Position numbers and translations under genes: made by a program
Part shown: piece by piece, positions 46,453 through 55,325 of the stretch
How the letters are laid out: the number at the start of each line of letters is the position of its first letter
How positions within the stretch are numbered: position 1 is the stretch's first letter
Assembly (NCBI RefSeq): GCF_003609775.1
Contig: NZ_AP018050.1
Coordinates: 186,001-250,000 of the forward strand
Direction: 5' to 3'
Source: Prevotella melaninogenica
Lineage (GTDB): Bacteria; Bacteroidota; Bacteroidia; Bacteroidales; Bacteroidaceae
DNA: 64,000 nt
The notes under the pieces: generated by a model
What the model was told of the DNA's origin: nothing
Database searches by the model: none
Seen by the model: only the letters and a program-made list of their open reading frames with translations

Positions 46453-46559
46453 TCGTATCATTCCTCGGCTTCCCATCACCTCAGAGTCCTTTACTCGTTC
46501 AAAAAATGAGAGTGGAAAAGTTAGTGTGGGACTGTTTAATATGAGGAGGTATGAGCGGA

Positions 46560-48632
46560 TTAGTCGCTCAAACCGAAGAGTTCTTTATAACCAGGGTTTT
46601 GCGTTAGCTGCTTATTGAGCGCACGCTGGCTGGTAGGAACCATGCTCAAGTAATAGGTGTCTAACCATCCGCCATGTGCAAGTGGACTCTCATAGGTGTA
46701 AATCCAACCGCTTCCAGCAGTGTTGTTCTCGGCAGAAGCCTTACCACTTCTCATGATTTCTTCATAGTCTACAAACTGACCTGAGTAGGCATTAGCCTTT
46801 GGTGCATAGATGTTATCGGTAGCTGTTGTCCACAAGCCACAAGGCTGACGGTTGACATAATAGGCAGCCTTTGCCCAACGACGGATATCATAGAAGGCAA
46901 AGCCCTCACCGAACAACTCAATCTGACGCTCACGGCGAATCTCCCACAACACTGGGTTTACGTTGTAGTTGCCGAACTTTCCGCCCTTACCTGTCCACCA
47001 AGGAGCATTACCCTTGTCACGATTAGGATCGAAACTGTCGTTGATGTCAGCCACTGTCATGTGTGCAACACCAGCACGATCGCGCAGTTTGTTGATAGTC
47101 TTATCAGCCACAGCTTGGTCGAACTGCTGCAACTCCCATGCAGCCTCAGCATAGTTTAAGAGCACCTCTTCAATCTTAAAGATTGGTTTGTCAGCTGTAC
47201 AGAAAGCCGATGAACCGGTTGAGAACTCCCACATATCATAGTTCTTCCAGAAGTAGTAACCCGTACGACAACGCATATATGGCACACGAGAGTCGGTTGT
47301 GAGGTTAGGACTCACCGGTGTAAGCGCAGCACCCCAGTTCTGTCCGGGACATCTCTTCATACCCTCACCGCCATAAGAACCACCACGCAAACACTTCTCG
47401 TTAGCACCCATATAGTCGATGTAATAACGATACTTGGCAGCCTCATCAGCTGTAACGACGTGTCCTTGGTTGTTATCACCCGCCTTCAAGAACTTCCAAC
47501 TCTTAAAGGTGTTGACGTTATCAACAGCGCCTTTGTGAGGAGCTACAACGTAAGGAGGTTGGATATTCTGATAAAGACGAGGGTCGCGATCAGCGAAGGT
47601 ACCCCACATGTCTTTGCCCTTACCACCCTGATAGCCAGAGGTTGTATTACCGATTGGCAAACCATTCTTCATCAAGAACATATCAACCGTGTACTGAGGA
47701 ACGTCAGCACCATTGGCAGCAATATGCTCGAAGTCGTTATAACGATTCATCAACACATTGTTAACAAACTCCTTATAGAAGATAACTCCCGGCTTACCCT
47801 TTAGGCTCTCTGTGGTCCACATCTCGCCATATCCAGTAGCAGGTTGGTTTTGTTTGTCCTCGCCTTTATACAAAGTAGGATAAGCATCCATCAGTTCCTG
47901 CGAAACTGTTAGACACTTCCGTAGATAGGTTTCATAAGGCTCGTTGAGTCCATGATACTTTGCCCATGTACCTTCGCGGAGCAAGAAACGAGACAAAGCA
48001 GCCTTCACGACGTTTGCTGTCACTGTATTATCGCCATCGTTAAAGTTACCAATATTAGCCGCAGCATACTCCAAACGCGCCACGATACTATCTGCTACTT
48101 CTGCACGAGGAGTACGTGGTCCGTAGCTTTCTGGCGAACTCTCGTCAAGCACTTTGTTCACCCAAGGCACATCACCAAAGCGGTCGATGAGTTCCATATA
48201 CCAGTAAGCTGAGAAGAAATAAGCCACCGAACGCCAGTGAGCAGCTTGTGCCTCTGTGAGCGCACCATCATTAAGATGACTCAACATAATGTTCACTCGA
48301 CGGATATAAGAGAAGTCCCATCCTCCTCCATCGGCTGTTGCCGTAATGGTTTGATAGGCGTATGGGTTGCGAGCATTATCACGATGAGTCACCAATCCGC
48401 CATACCAATCACCATAGAACTGCGCATTCATATAGCTATTGTTAATACTGGTATGAATCGTAGTGTTCGTGAACATCTCATAACAAGGGTTCATAAACGC
48501 CTTGAAGTTATCGTATTCCTTAAACGCATTCTCCTCAGTGAGGTCGGTCAAAGGATATTTCTCAAGGAAATTATCATTGCATGCCGTTAGCGTTGTTGCT
48601 GCAACACAGATGGCTGTTAATATCTTTTTCAT
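46560..48632 (-). CDS. SusD/RagB-family surface lipoprotein (second pair)
   Basis: The 690-residue lipoprotein has the lipobox TLTAC (Cys 18) followed by NDNFLEKYPLTDLTEENAF, the usual SusD opening. It has helical repeats and a C-terminal RRERQIELFGEGFAFYDIRRWAK motif. It is long for a SusD, with extended loops in the middle. It pairs with the susC 15 bases upstream. No glycosidase or sensor gene is adjacent, so the target glycan cannot be guessed. Confidence 0.93.
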   Translation of the reverse strand: MKKILTAICVAATTLTACNDNFLEKYPLTDLTEENAFKEYDNFKAFMNPCYEMFTNTTIHTSINNSYMNAQFYGDWYGGLVTHRDNARNPYAYQTITATADGGGWDFSYIRRVNIMLSHLNDGALTEAQAAHWRSVAYFFSAYWYMELIDRFGDVPWVNKVLDESSPESYGPRTPRAEVADSIVARLEYAAANIGNFNDGDNTVTANVVKAALSRFLLREGTWAKYHGLNEPYETYLRKCLTVSQELMDAYPTLYKGEDKQNQPATGYGEMWTTESLKGKPGVIFYKEFVNNVLMNRYNDFEHIAANGADVPQYTVDMFLMKNGLPIGNTTSGYQGGKGKDMWGTFADRDPRLYQNIQPPYVVAPHKGAVDNVNTFKSWKFLKAGDNNQGHVVTADEAAKYRYYIDYMGANEKCLRGGSYGGEGMKRCPGQNWGAALTPVSPNLTTDSRVPYMRCRTGYYFWKNYDMWEFSTGSSAFCTADKPIFKIEEVLLNYAEAAWELQQFDQAVADKTINKLRDRAGVAHMTVADINDSFDPNRDKGNAPWWTGKGGKFGNYNVNPVLWEIRRERQIELFGEGFAFYDIRRWAKAAYYVNRQPCGLWTTATDNIYAPKANAYSGQFVDYEEIMRSGKASAENNTAGSGWIYTYESPLAHGGWLDTYYLSMVPTSQRALNKQLTQNPGYKELFGLSD

Positions 48633-48647
48633 AAGTACTTACTATGA

Positions 48648-51600
48648 TTAGAATGTGATACTTGCACCCAAAGAGATAGTGCGGTAATAAGGGTAGCCCC
48701 ATGAAATGCCGTTGCTGAGGGCGTTAGCAGATGAAGAAGGTGCTGTACCTTCAGGGTCATAGCCCTTTGGAAGACTGCTAAATGTAGCGAGATTCTCGAT
48801 ACTTAGATAGAACTTAGCATCCTGTATGAAAGCTCTCTTCACCCACTCCTTAGGAAGTGTATATGCAAGTGTGATGTTCTTTATACGCATATAGGCTGCA
48901 TTCTGCAGATACTTGTCGCTCACACGAGTGTTAGAACCCACGTTGTTTCCTTGGTCATAAATACGGAAGAGCTTACTATCTGGATTCACAGGTACCATAT
49001 AGTCGCTGCTTGTAGGGTCGTAGCTCTTAGCTCTCCAATAGTCGGTTTGATTCGCATAGAGTGCTTGGAACACAGCATCTCCTGCTCCTGCACCACCGAA
49101 TGGGAACAGAGCTGGACCGCCAAGCCAGTAATCTCGCTTGCCTACACCCTGTAAAAGCACTTCCAAACTCCAACCTTTATAAGCCGCACCAAAGCTTATA
49201 CCGTACTGATAACGTGCTGCATCATTACCGATAATCTTGCGATCACCAGGGTTGTCAACAGTGTTATCGCCTGAATTAATTACACCATCGGCACGCAAGT
49301 CTTTAAACTTCACGTCGCCCGGCTGTGGATTATAGCCATTGATTTTTACTACACCTTCTTTCAAAGTCCAAGTTTTATGCTTCGCATCATCAGCATTAAA
49401 GTCGTTGATGGTGTAGTATCCATCCGTCTCATAACCCCATATCTCACCAATCTTTCTACCTACATAATAGTCAGAAAGCAGGCGTGACTCATTGTTGAAC
49501 TTGGTGATTTCAGCCTGACTATCATAGATGTTAAAGCCTACATGATAGCTAAAGTCGCCAATCTTATCGCGCCATGTCACGTTAAGTTCCCATCCTCTGT
49601 TTTTCATGTCAGCCACGTTCTGCAGCGGAGCGGCTGTACCTACAACCTTAGGAATCTCTATACCAGCTGCCAACATACCTGTTGTACGACGGTCGAACCA
49701 GTCGAATGTAGCTGTAAGACGATTCTTAAAGGCATAGAGATCGAAGCCAATATTAAGCGTAGTCACCTTCTCCCAAGTGAAGTTGCGGCTTACCAAGCCC
49801 GGAGAAGTGATGTAAGTTGTCTTTCCTTCGCCATCCAAGATATAAGTACCATTGCTATGCAGACTCATTACAGGTGAGAACTGATAAGGGCTGATACGCT
49901 GATTACCCACAGAACCGTAGGATGCACGCACCTTAAAGTCGTCCAACCAACTGCGTGACCAGTTCATAAATGACTCTTGACCTAAACGCCATCCCACACT
50001 CACTGATGGGAAGAAACCGAAGCGATGGCTCTTAGGGAACTTAGAAGAACCGTCATAACGACCGTTTAACTCAAGTAAATAGCGGTCCATGAAAGAATAG
50101 TTCAGACGTGCAAAGCCACTGCGAATAGAGTACTCAGAATACTTATCATCAATGGTCTTCTCGCCTGTACCACCTGCAAACGATGGTACGGTAGGAACAG
50201 CCTGAGCAAGTACATTACCATAGAAATAGCGATAGAACGACTTTTCTTGGTTGAAACCAGCCATTGCCTTGAATGAATGTGCGCCCCAACTGTGGTCGTA
50301 ATTCGTAAAGATATTCAACGCATTATACTTTGTTGTAGCGTCATACATACGATAGAAGTCCTGACCTTTCTCAGTTGAATACTTAGCAGCCAACTGCACA
50401 TCAGCAAATCTAAATCTGTTAGAATAGAACTGATAGTGCTCATCAGTGCGGTTATAGGTGTACTCACCAGTAACGGTCCAACCCGGCAACAGCTTGAAGA
50501 TAGAGCGCAAAGAGATGCGTGGAACAGACTGCTCACTAAAAGCAGAAGGGGCATTGGTCAACATATTCAGAGGAGTCTGCGATGGTAAATCGTCTGAAAT
50601 ACCAAGGATTTCACCAGGGATAAGACCTTCTGGATAATAGTTTATCAGTCGAGTAGAATAGAAACCACTCATGTTACCTACATTCTCAGGCGACTGTCGC
50701 ACTGAATTGGTATAGGTAAGGGTTGCCTCTTGAGTAAACCATTTCTGCAAATCGGCTGAAACAAAGCCGCTGATGGTCTTACGTCTGAACATATCTTTAT
50801 CCGTAACCAATGGTCCGTTCTCACGGCTCAAACTTCCTGAAACACGATAACGTATCTTGTCAGTACCACCAGAGATGGTCAGATTATGATTGGTAATAGA
50901 ACCCGTTGTGAGAATATTCTTAGCCAAATTCTTCTCTGACAACCAGTAGACACGGCCATCGGTGTCTTTGAAGATACCATCGCCAACGGTTGCAACAGAA
51001 GAAGGGTCAGCCTGATACTTCTGCAAATAGTCGCGCCACTTGCTTACATCACCATTACCAGCCCAATAAGAATTAGAGTAACCTGCCTCAAGATAAGCAT
51101 CCAAATACTGCATCAAAGAAGCCTGCTCCAAATGGTTGAGCGACTGTTCCCATCCTAAACTAAAGTTATAGTTAGCTGTAAAACGGGCGTCATTCTTCGG
51201 ATGTTTCAGTGTTACCAATATCACACCGCCTGCTGCACGCGCACCATAAATAGCCGAGCTGGCAGCATCTTTCAATACCGTTACACTCTCGATATCTTCA
51301 GGGTTCAGCATACTCAAGTCGCCTTCTACGTTGTCAATCAAGACTAACGGACCACCTCCATTGATAGAAAGCGTACCACGTACGTTCAATGACTTAGAAT
51401 AACCGGGACCAGAACCACCACCGATAGTAAGTCCAGGCATAGCTCCTTGCAGTGCTGCTGCTGCGTTCACCACAGGTCTATCACCCAAGACGTCGCTCAT
51501 CTTCACTTGAGAAACAGAACCAGTGAGGTTGGCTTTCTTTTGTAATCCATAACCAACAACGACCACTTCGTCAATGGCTTTGACATTACTTTTCAGTGTT

Positions 51601-51896
51601 ACAGCCATATTAGTAGCTGCTTTCTGCTCTGACTCGTCAAAACCTACGTAACGGAAAACCAGCGTAACGCCAGTTGGCACCTGTATAGAGAAGTGTCCGT
51701 CGAGGTCGGTAACCGTTCCGTTTGACGTTCCTTTCTGCATAACAGTTGCACCCACGAGTGGTTCACCCTGACTGTCTTTAACAGAACCTGTGATTGTTGT
51801 TAACGTTTGCGCATCCACACACAGTGGGACAAGCAACAGCATAATGAGCAAAAGCCTGCCCATCGCTTTCATAGTTCGATGTAGATAAATGTTCAT
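48648..51896 (-). CDS. SusC-type TonB-linked outer-membrane transporter (second pair)
   Basis: The 1082-residue protein has a signal peptide (start at 51896, or 8 residues later at an ATG giving MKAMGRLLL). The N-terminal regulatory-like domain reads TITGSVKDSQGEPLVGATVM, with the TonB box IDEVVVVGYGLQKKANLTGS. The plug has DAASSAIYGARAAGGVILVTLK, and the barrel carries a C-terminal ISLGASITF strand. It transports what the downstream SusD captures. Its upstream region holds no recognisable regulator gene. Confidence 0.93.
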   Translation of the reverse strand: MNIYLHRTMKAMGRLLLIMLLLVPLCVDAQTLTTITGSVKDSQGEPLVGATVMQKGTSNGTVTDLDGHFSIQVPTGVTLVFRYVGFDESEQKAATNMAVTLKSNVKAIDEVVVVGYGLQKKANLTGSVSQVKMSDVLGDRPVVNAAAALQGAMPGLTIGGGSGPGYSKSLNVRGTLSINGGGPLVLIDNVEGDLSMLNPEDIESVTVLKDAASSAIYGARAAGGVILVTLKHPKNDARFTANYNFSLGWEQSLNHLEQASLMQYLDAYLEAGYSNSYWAGNGDVSKWRDYLQKYQADPSSVATVGDGIFKDTDGRVYWLSEKNLAKNILTTGSITNHNLTISGGTDKIRYRVSGSLSRENGPLVTDKDMFRRKTISGFVSADLQKWFTQEATLTYTNSVRQSPENVGNMSGFYSTRLINYYPEGLIPGEILGISDDLPSQTPLNMLTNAPSAFSEQSVPRISLRSIFKLLPGWTVTGEYTYNRTDEHYQFYSNRFRFADVQLAAKYSTEKGQDFYRMYDATTKYNALNIFTNYDHSWGAHSFKAMAGFNQEKSFYRYFYGNVLAQAVPTVPSFAGGTGEKTIDDKYSEYSIRSGFARLNYSFMDRYLLELNGRYDGSSKFPKSHRFGFFPSVSVGWRLGQESFMNWSRSWLDDFKVRASYGSVGNQRISPYQFSPVMSLHSNGTYILDGEGKTTYITSPGLVSRNFTWEKVTTLNIGFDLYAFKNRLTATFDWFDRRTTGMLAAGIEIPKVVGTAAPLQNVADMKNRGWELNVTWRDKIGDFSYHVGFNIYDSQAEITKFNNESRLLSDYYVGRKIGEIWGYETDGYYTINDFNADDAKHKTWTLKEGVVKINGYNPQPGDVKFKDLRADGVINSGDNTVDNPGDRKIIGNDAARYQYGISFGAAYKGWSLEVLLQGVGKRDYWLGGPALFPFGGAGAGDAVFQALYANQTDYWRAKSYDPTSSDYMVPVNPDSKLFRIYDQGNNVGSNTRVSDKYLQNAAYMRIKNITLAYTLPKEWVKRAFIQDAKFYLSIENLATFSSLPKGYDPEGTAPSSSANALSNGISWGYPYYRTISLGASITF

Positions 51897-52301
51897 TTGT
51901 ATAAATTTAGGTAAATTGTTTTCAGTTATCTATAGCTTCATTTTAGGTTGGCTATTCGCCATTATGTGCATTCATATCGCCATCTCTGCGCCATGTCACA
52001 CACATAAGTAGTATGCCTTTTCAGGCTTAACCCCGCTTCTGTTTAGTTGACTGCAACAACGTTCAAACTATTCCTTTACTTGTTGTGCGTTTAGGTTTAT
52101 TCTTGCTTGCAGATGGGTTAGTAATTGTTTAGGGTTGTAAAGATATATAATTACAACAAATAAAAGGGGTATGCTTAACAATTATTAAGCATTTCAAGGC
52201 ATGCACTTCATTATATCTTACAAATGTTGTAGTGCTTTTATGGCATTATATTAGACTTAAGTTGTTTTCATACAGAGAATATATTGCAAGGGATTTGGTA
52301 C
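51897..52301. other. Upstream region of the second susCD, nothing firm
   Basis: A TATATCTTTA sequence on the minus strand near 52150 loosely resembles a -7 box (last base A instead of G). No gene is seen. Confidence 0.3.
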
Positions 52302-52367
52302 TCCGCACCATTGGTGCTAAGTATCCACACGACACGTGCTAAGCATCCGCACCACATGTGCGGAGCA
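52302..52367. repeat. Three tandem 22-bp palindromic units
   Basis: Three 22-bp units (52302, 52324, 52346) each start TCC(G/A)CAC and hold a short hairpin such as GCACCATTGGTGC or CCGCAC...GTGCGG. A partial fourth follows. They are unrelated in sequence to the dispersed AAAAG element. Confidence 0.7.
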
Positions 52368-52467
52368 TCAACACATCAATAGAAAAGACTAAGAGAAAGG
52401 CTTAATCAGATATTATTAGATACGAATGACAAAGGTTTGTCGGAATTATTGACCTATCAATATTATT

Positions 52468-52938
52468 TTATTGCAATCCTCTTCCTACACTAACCACCCT
52501 ACCCTGCTTGTCGGTCTTGATAGTAAGGGGATAAGTACTGCGACAACCTGACATGCGGTAAACGTCATAGGAGGTGTTTGGTCGTAAGGGGAGGCGACGA
52601 GGAGACAAGGTGTCGCCATGTAAAACGATACTACAACAAGTGGGAAGGTTATTGATTTCAAGGATAGATGGGTTGTAACTATCATACCAAAAGGCGTGTA
52701 CACCCTTATTATAAATGACAGAGAACTCATCTGCAGCATCTTCACCGCTAAAGTATAAGCTACCACCGCAGACACAACCTTGCTTCACAACGAAGGCTTG
52801 TTTATCTATGTCAAAAGCAAGACCTTCGCCATCTGAACAGCCATGTAGGAATACTAAGATGAATTCTATCATCAACGTTGAAAGGAACACTGCGATAAAA
52901 AGTGTTTTATTCCTCGTCTTTAATACTCCTTTCTTCAT
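52468..52938 (-). CDS. Unknown single-membrane-anchor protein, Cys-rich
   Basis: The 156-residue protein has a positive N-terminus and one hydrophobic helix (residues 12-32) ending in LHGC, so it is either anchored or a poor lipoprotein. Cys residues come in CVCGG and TCCS. I do not recognise the family. The frame has normal codon usage and no overlapping gene, so it is probably real. Confidence 0.6.
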   Translation of the reverse strand: MKKGVLKTRNKTLFIAVFLSTLMIEFILVFLHGCSDGEGLAFDIDKQAFVVKQGCVCGGSLYFSGEDAADEFSVIYNKGVHAFWYDSYNPSILEINNLPTCCSIVLHGDTLSPRRLPLRPNTSYDVYRMSGCRSTYPLTIKTDKQGRVVSVGRGLQ

Positions 52939-53029
52939 CTCCTAAAAGTTTACTCGTAGTAAGATTTTTATAAACAAAAAGGCCAATGTAAACAGCAGTA
53001 TGCTTACATTGACTTATAGTTGGAGAAAA

Positions 53030-53497
53030 TCAATATTCCGTTTTATCAGCCTTTGCTGTCCATTGCTTAAAGACTTCTAAGGCTTCATTGCGCAAAAGAA
53101 TCTCTGATGGTTTCTTGCGATATTGCGGTTGTACGGCTATCTCCTGATAGATGAAATCGTCATCAAAACCTATGTCGGCAGCATCTTTGCGGTCGTTAGC
53201 ATAGTAAATCTTATCGAGGTGTGCCCAATAGATAGCGCCAAAGCACATCGGACAAGGTTCGCAAGAGGTATAGATTTCGCAACCACTGAGGTCAAAAGTA
53301 TTCAATTTCTGACACGCTTTGCGGATAGTTGATACTTCCGCATGCGCTGTTGGGTCGTTGTAGAGGGTCACACCATTGCTTCCTTCGGCAATAATTTCAC
53401 CATTACGGGCAATGACAGCACCAAATGGACCGCCCCCATTTCGTACACTATCGGCAGAGAGTTCGATAGCTCTTCGCATCAATTCTTCTTTCGTCAT
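53030..53497 (-). CDS. guaD: Guanine deaminase-type nucleoside/base deaminase
   Basis: The 155-residue zinc hydrolase has the motifs HAEVSTIRKACQKL (zinc His and catalytic Glu) and CEPCPMCFGAIYWA (two zinc Cys). The C-terminal half, KDAADIGFDDDFIYQEI, is very like Bacillus GuaD, whose reaction is guanine to xanthine. A related deaminase of another base is possible. It follows the HD-domain gene by 15 bases, so the two are probably co-transcribed. Confidence 0.85.
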   Translation of the reverse strand: MTKEELMRRAIELSADSVRNGGGPFGAVIARNGEIIAEGSNGVTLYNDPTAHAEVSTIRKACQKLNTFDLSGCEIYTSCEPCPMCFGAIYWAHLDKIYYANDRKDAADIGFDDDFIYQEIAVQPQYRKKPSEILLRNEALEVFKQWTAKADKTEY

Positions 53498-53512
53498 TTC
53501 AGTTGTATTTTG

Positions 53513-54157
53513 TTAGTTCTTTTCGTCTTGCTCACGTATCTGCTGATAGATGCGATCAAACACCTTTCTTAGCTCCGCCTCACTGTCAATCGTCTTACGG
53601 ATTGTTTCAAGATTCTTTGCATTCGGTGAGCCTGGAATCCATAGTTTCAGATAACCAGAACGACCATATTTCTCTTTCATGTGGTCGCGGAAACGCTGCC
53701 ACATCTGTTCATCATTCTTCTCTGGATAGTTCTCAATACCAAAGAGAATGGCACGTGAGAAGACGACTTCTGGCTCAAGGTCACGGTCAGCCTCAGCAAC
53801 AATCTTACCATAGATGCTGCGTGGTACACGTGAACTACTTGCACGATGGTCTTCAACTGCTTCCTTCATAATCTTCAACTGTTCGGCAGAGAACCATTTT
53901 CTCAATCGTGCATCAGCAATGAGAATCTTACCACTGGTGATATGATGAATGGCACGTGGGCCAGCCATACCAAGGTCGTGATAGGCAGCAATGACATATA
54001 CCATATTCACATCGGCACCCGTTACGGCTGCCAAAGCAAGCGAACTCTTAATGACACGCTGCACGTGTCCGAGTCCATGACTCTGTCCAAAGTCATTATA
54101 GCGTGGGAGAATCTGTCGCTCCACAAAGTTCATTATTTCGAGATTCGGCTGGGACAT
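53513..54157 (-). CDS. HD-domain phosphohydrolase
   Basis: The 214-residue protein has the HD motif: H in GLGHVQRV (about 26), HD in AYHDLG, and a later helix with HHITSGKILIAD, with further acidic residues ADRD. Such enzymes hydrolyse nucleotide or nucleoside phosphates. The substrate is unknown, but its neighbour guaD suggests purine handling. Upstream is a 44-bp tandem array. Confidence 0.85.
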   Translation of the reverse strand: MSQPNLEIMNFVERQILPRYNDFGQSHGLGHVQRVIKSSLALAAVTGADVNMVYVIAAYHDLGMAGPRAIHHITSGKILIADARLRKWFSAEQLKIMKEAVEDHRASSSRVPRSIYGKIVAEADRDLEPEVVFSRAILFGIENYPEKNDEQMWQRFRDHMKEKYGRSGYLKLWIPGSPNAKNLETIRKTIDSEAELRKVFDRIYQQIREQDEKN

Positions 54158-54158
54158 A

Positions 54159-54350
54159 GGGATTGGGTGAGAGGTGATGAATGTTGGGTGTTGATGAAAT
54201 GAGGGGTTGGGGGATAGGTGATGAATGTTGGGTGATGATGAAATGAGGGATTGGGTGAGGGGTGTTAAATGTTGGGTGATGATGGAATGAGGGATTGGGT
54301 GAGGGGTGTTGGATGTTGGGAGATGATGAAGTGAGAGGTTGAGTAAGGGG
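54159..54350. repeat. 44-bp tandem array, four units and a fifth part
   Basis: Units begin at 54159, 54203, 54247 and 54291, each opening GGG(A/G)TTGGG and ending in a TGA-rich stretch. The array starts one base upstream of the HD-gene start codon and reaches nearly to the menA stop. It is G-rich on the plus strand with almost no C. Confidence 0.9.
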
Positions 54351-54363
54351 ATTAAGGAAAGGT

Positions 54364-55305
54364 TTATGAACTAATTATCGAAATCGTGGTTGCTATACCA
54401 TAGATTAACATATTCCGAGCGGTTTGCGCCAAGATGATATTTAGGTCCTTACCTTTCTTTATCTTCTTCATCAGCATGGCTGTCTTGTAATGCAAGATAT
54501 TATAAGGTGCAAAGATGATGACCAAGAAAATAAAGGTAAGAAGATTATGCCTATCTTCTAAAGAGAGAAGGAAAGATAACTGAATATATGCCATAAGCCC
54601 CAAAGCTAAATAGAGTTTTTCTGCCTTTTCCTCGCCTATTCTCACAATGAGGGTTATCTTTCCGTCACGTTTATCATTCTCTCTATCACGGTAGTTGTTG
54701 ACAACAAGCAGGGTATCTATCACCAAACCGCAGATAACTCCCGACATAATAACATCAAAGCAAAGAGCTTGAGAATGGTCAGGAAGGATGACGTATGTGG
54801 TGAAAACGACTGGTACAATACCAAAGAAGACCAGCACCAAGACATCGCCTAAGCCAAGATAAGAAAAGAATGTGGTGTAGAGGAAGGCAAAGAGAACACA
54901 AGCTGCACCAACGAGTATCATTTCCCAACCACCAAAGAAGATGAGGGGAATACCAACAAGAGAGGCTAATAACGAAGTGACAACAAGTCCTATGCGCATG
55001 GCAGGAAGGGTTATCCAGCCCTCAGAACAAGCCCGCTTCGGACCTAAACGAGTGCTACGATCATCATTACCTTTCAAACAATCGAAGTAGTCATTGATGA
55101 AGTTGGAGTCTATCTGCATCAGAAAGGCAAAGAGAAAACAAAGAATGGCAGGGACAACCCGAAAGTTCTCCCCGCCACTTAGCTTCCAAGCCCAACCAGT
55201 TCCTATCATTACGGGTACCATTGCACCTGTGAGCGTCTTCGGACGCGCAGCAAGTACCCATGCAGAAAGACTGTTGGTCTTTATCTTGTCATTCTCTGAA
55301 ATCAC
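54364..55305 (-). CDS. menA: 1,4-dihydroxy-2-naphthoate polyprenyltransferase
   Basis: The 313-residue UbiA-family protein attaches a polyprenyl chain to DHNA in menaquinone synthesis. It has about nine hydrophobic helices. The two Asp-rich motifs are NFINDYFDCLKGNDD and NNYRDRENDKRDG. The starting LAARPKTLTGAMVPVMIG matches MenA. It follows the porin gene by 20 bases. Confidence 0.92.
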   Translation of the reverse strand: MISENDKIKTNSLSAWVLAARPKTLTGAMVPVMIGTGWAWKLSGGENFRVVPAILCFLFAFLMQIDSNFINDYFDCLKGNDDRSTRLGPKRACSEGWITLPAMRIGLVVTSLLASLVGIPLIFFGGWEMILVGAACVLFAFLYTTFFSYLGLGDVLVLVFFGIVPVVFTTYVILPDHSQALCFDVIMSGVICGLVIDTLLVVNNYRDRENDKRDGKITLIVRIGEEKAEKLYLALGLMAYIQLSFLLSLEDRHNLLTFIFLVIIFAPYNILHYKTAMLMKKIKKGKDLNIILAQTARNMLIYGIATTISIISS

Positions 55306-55325
55306 GTATTCGTATGTCTAAACGA

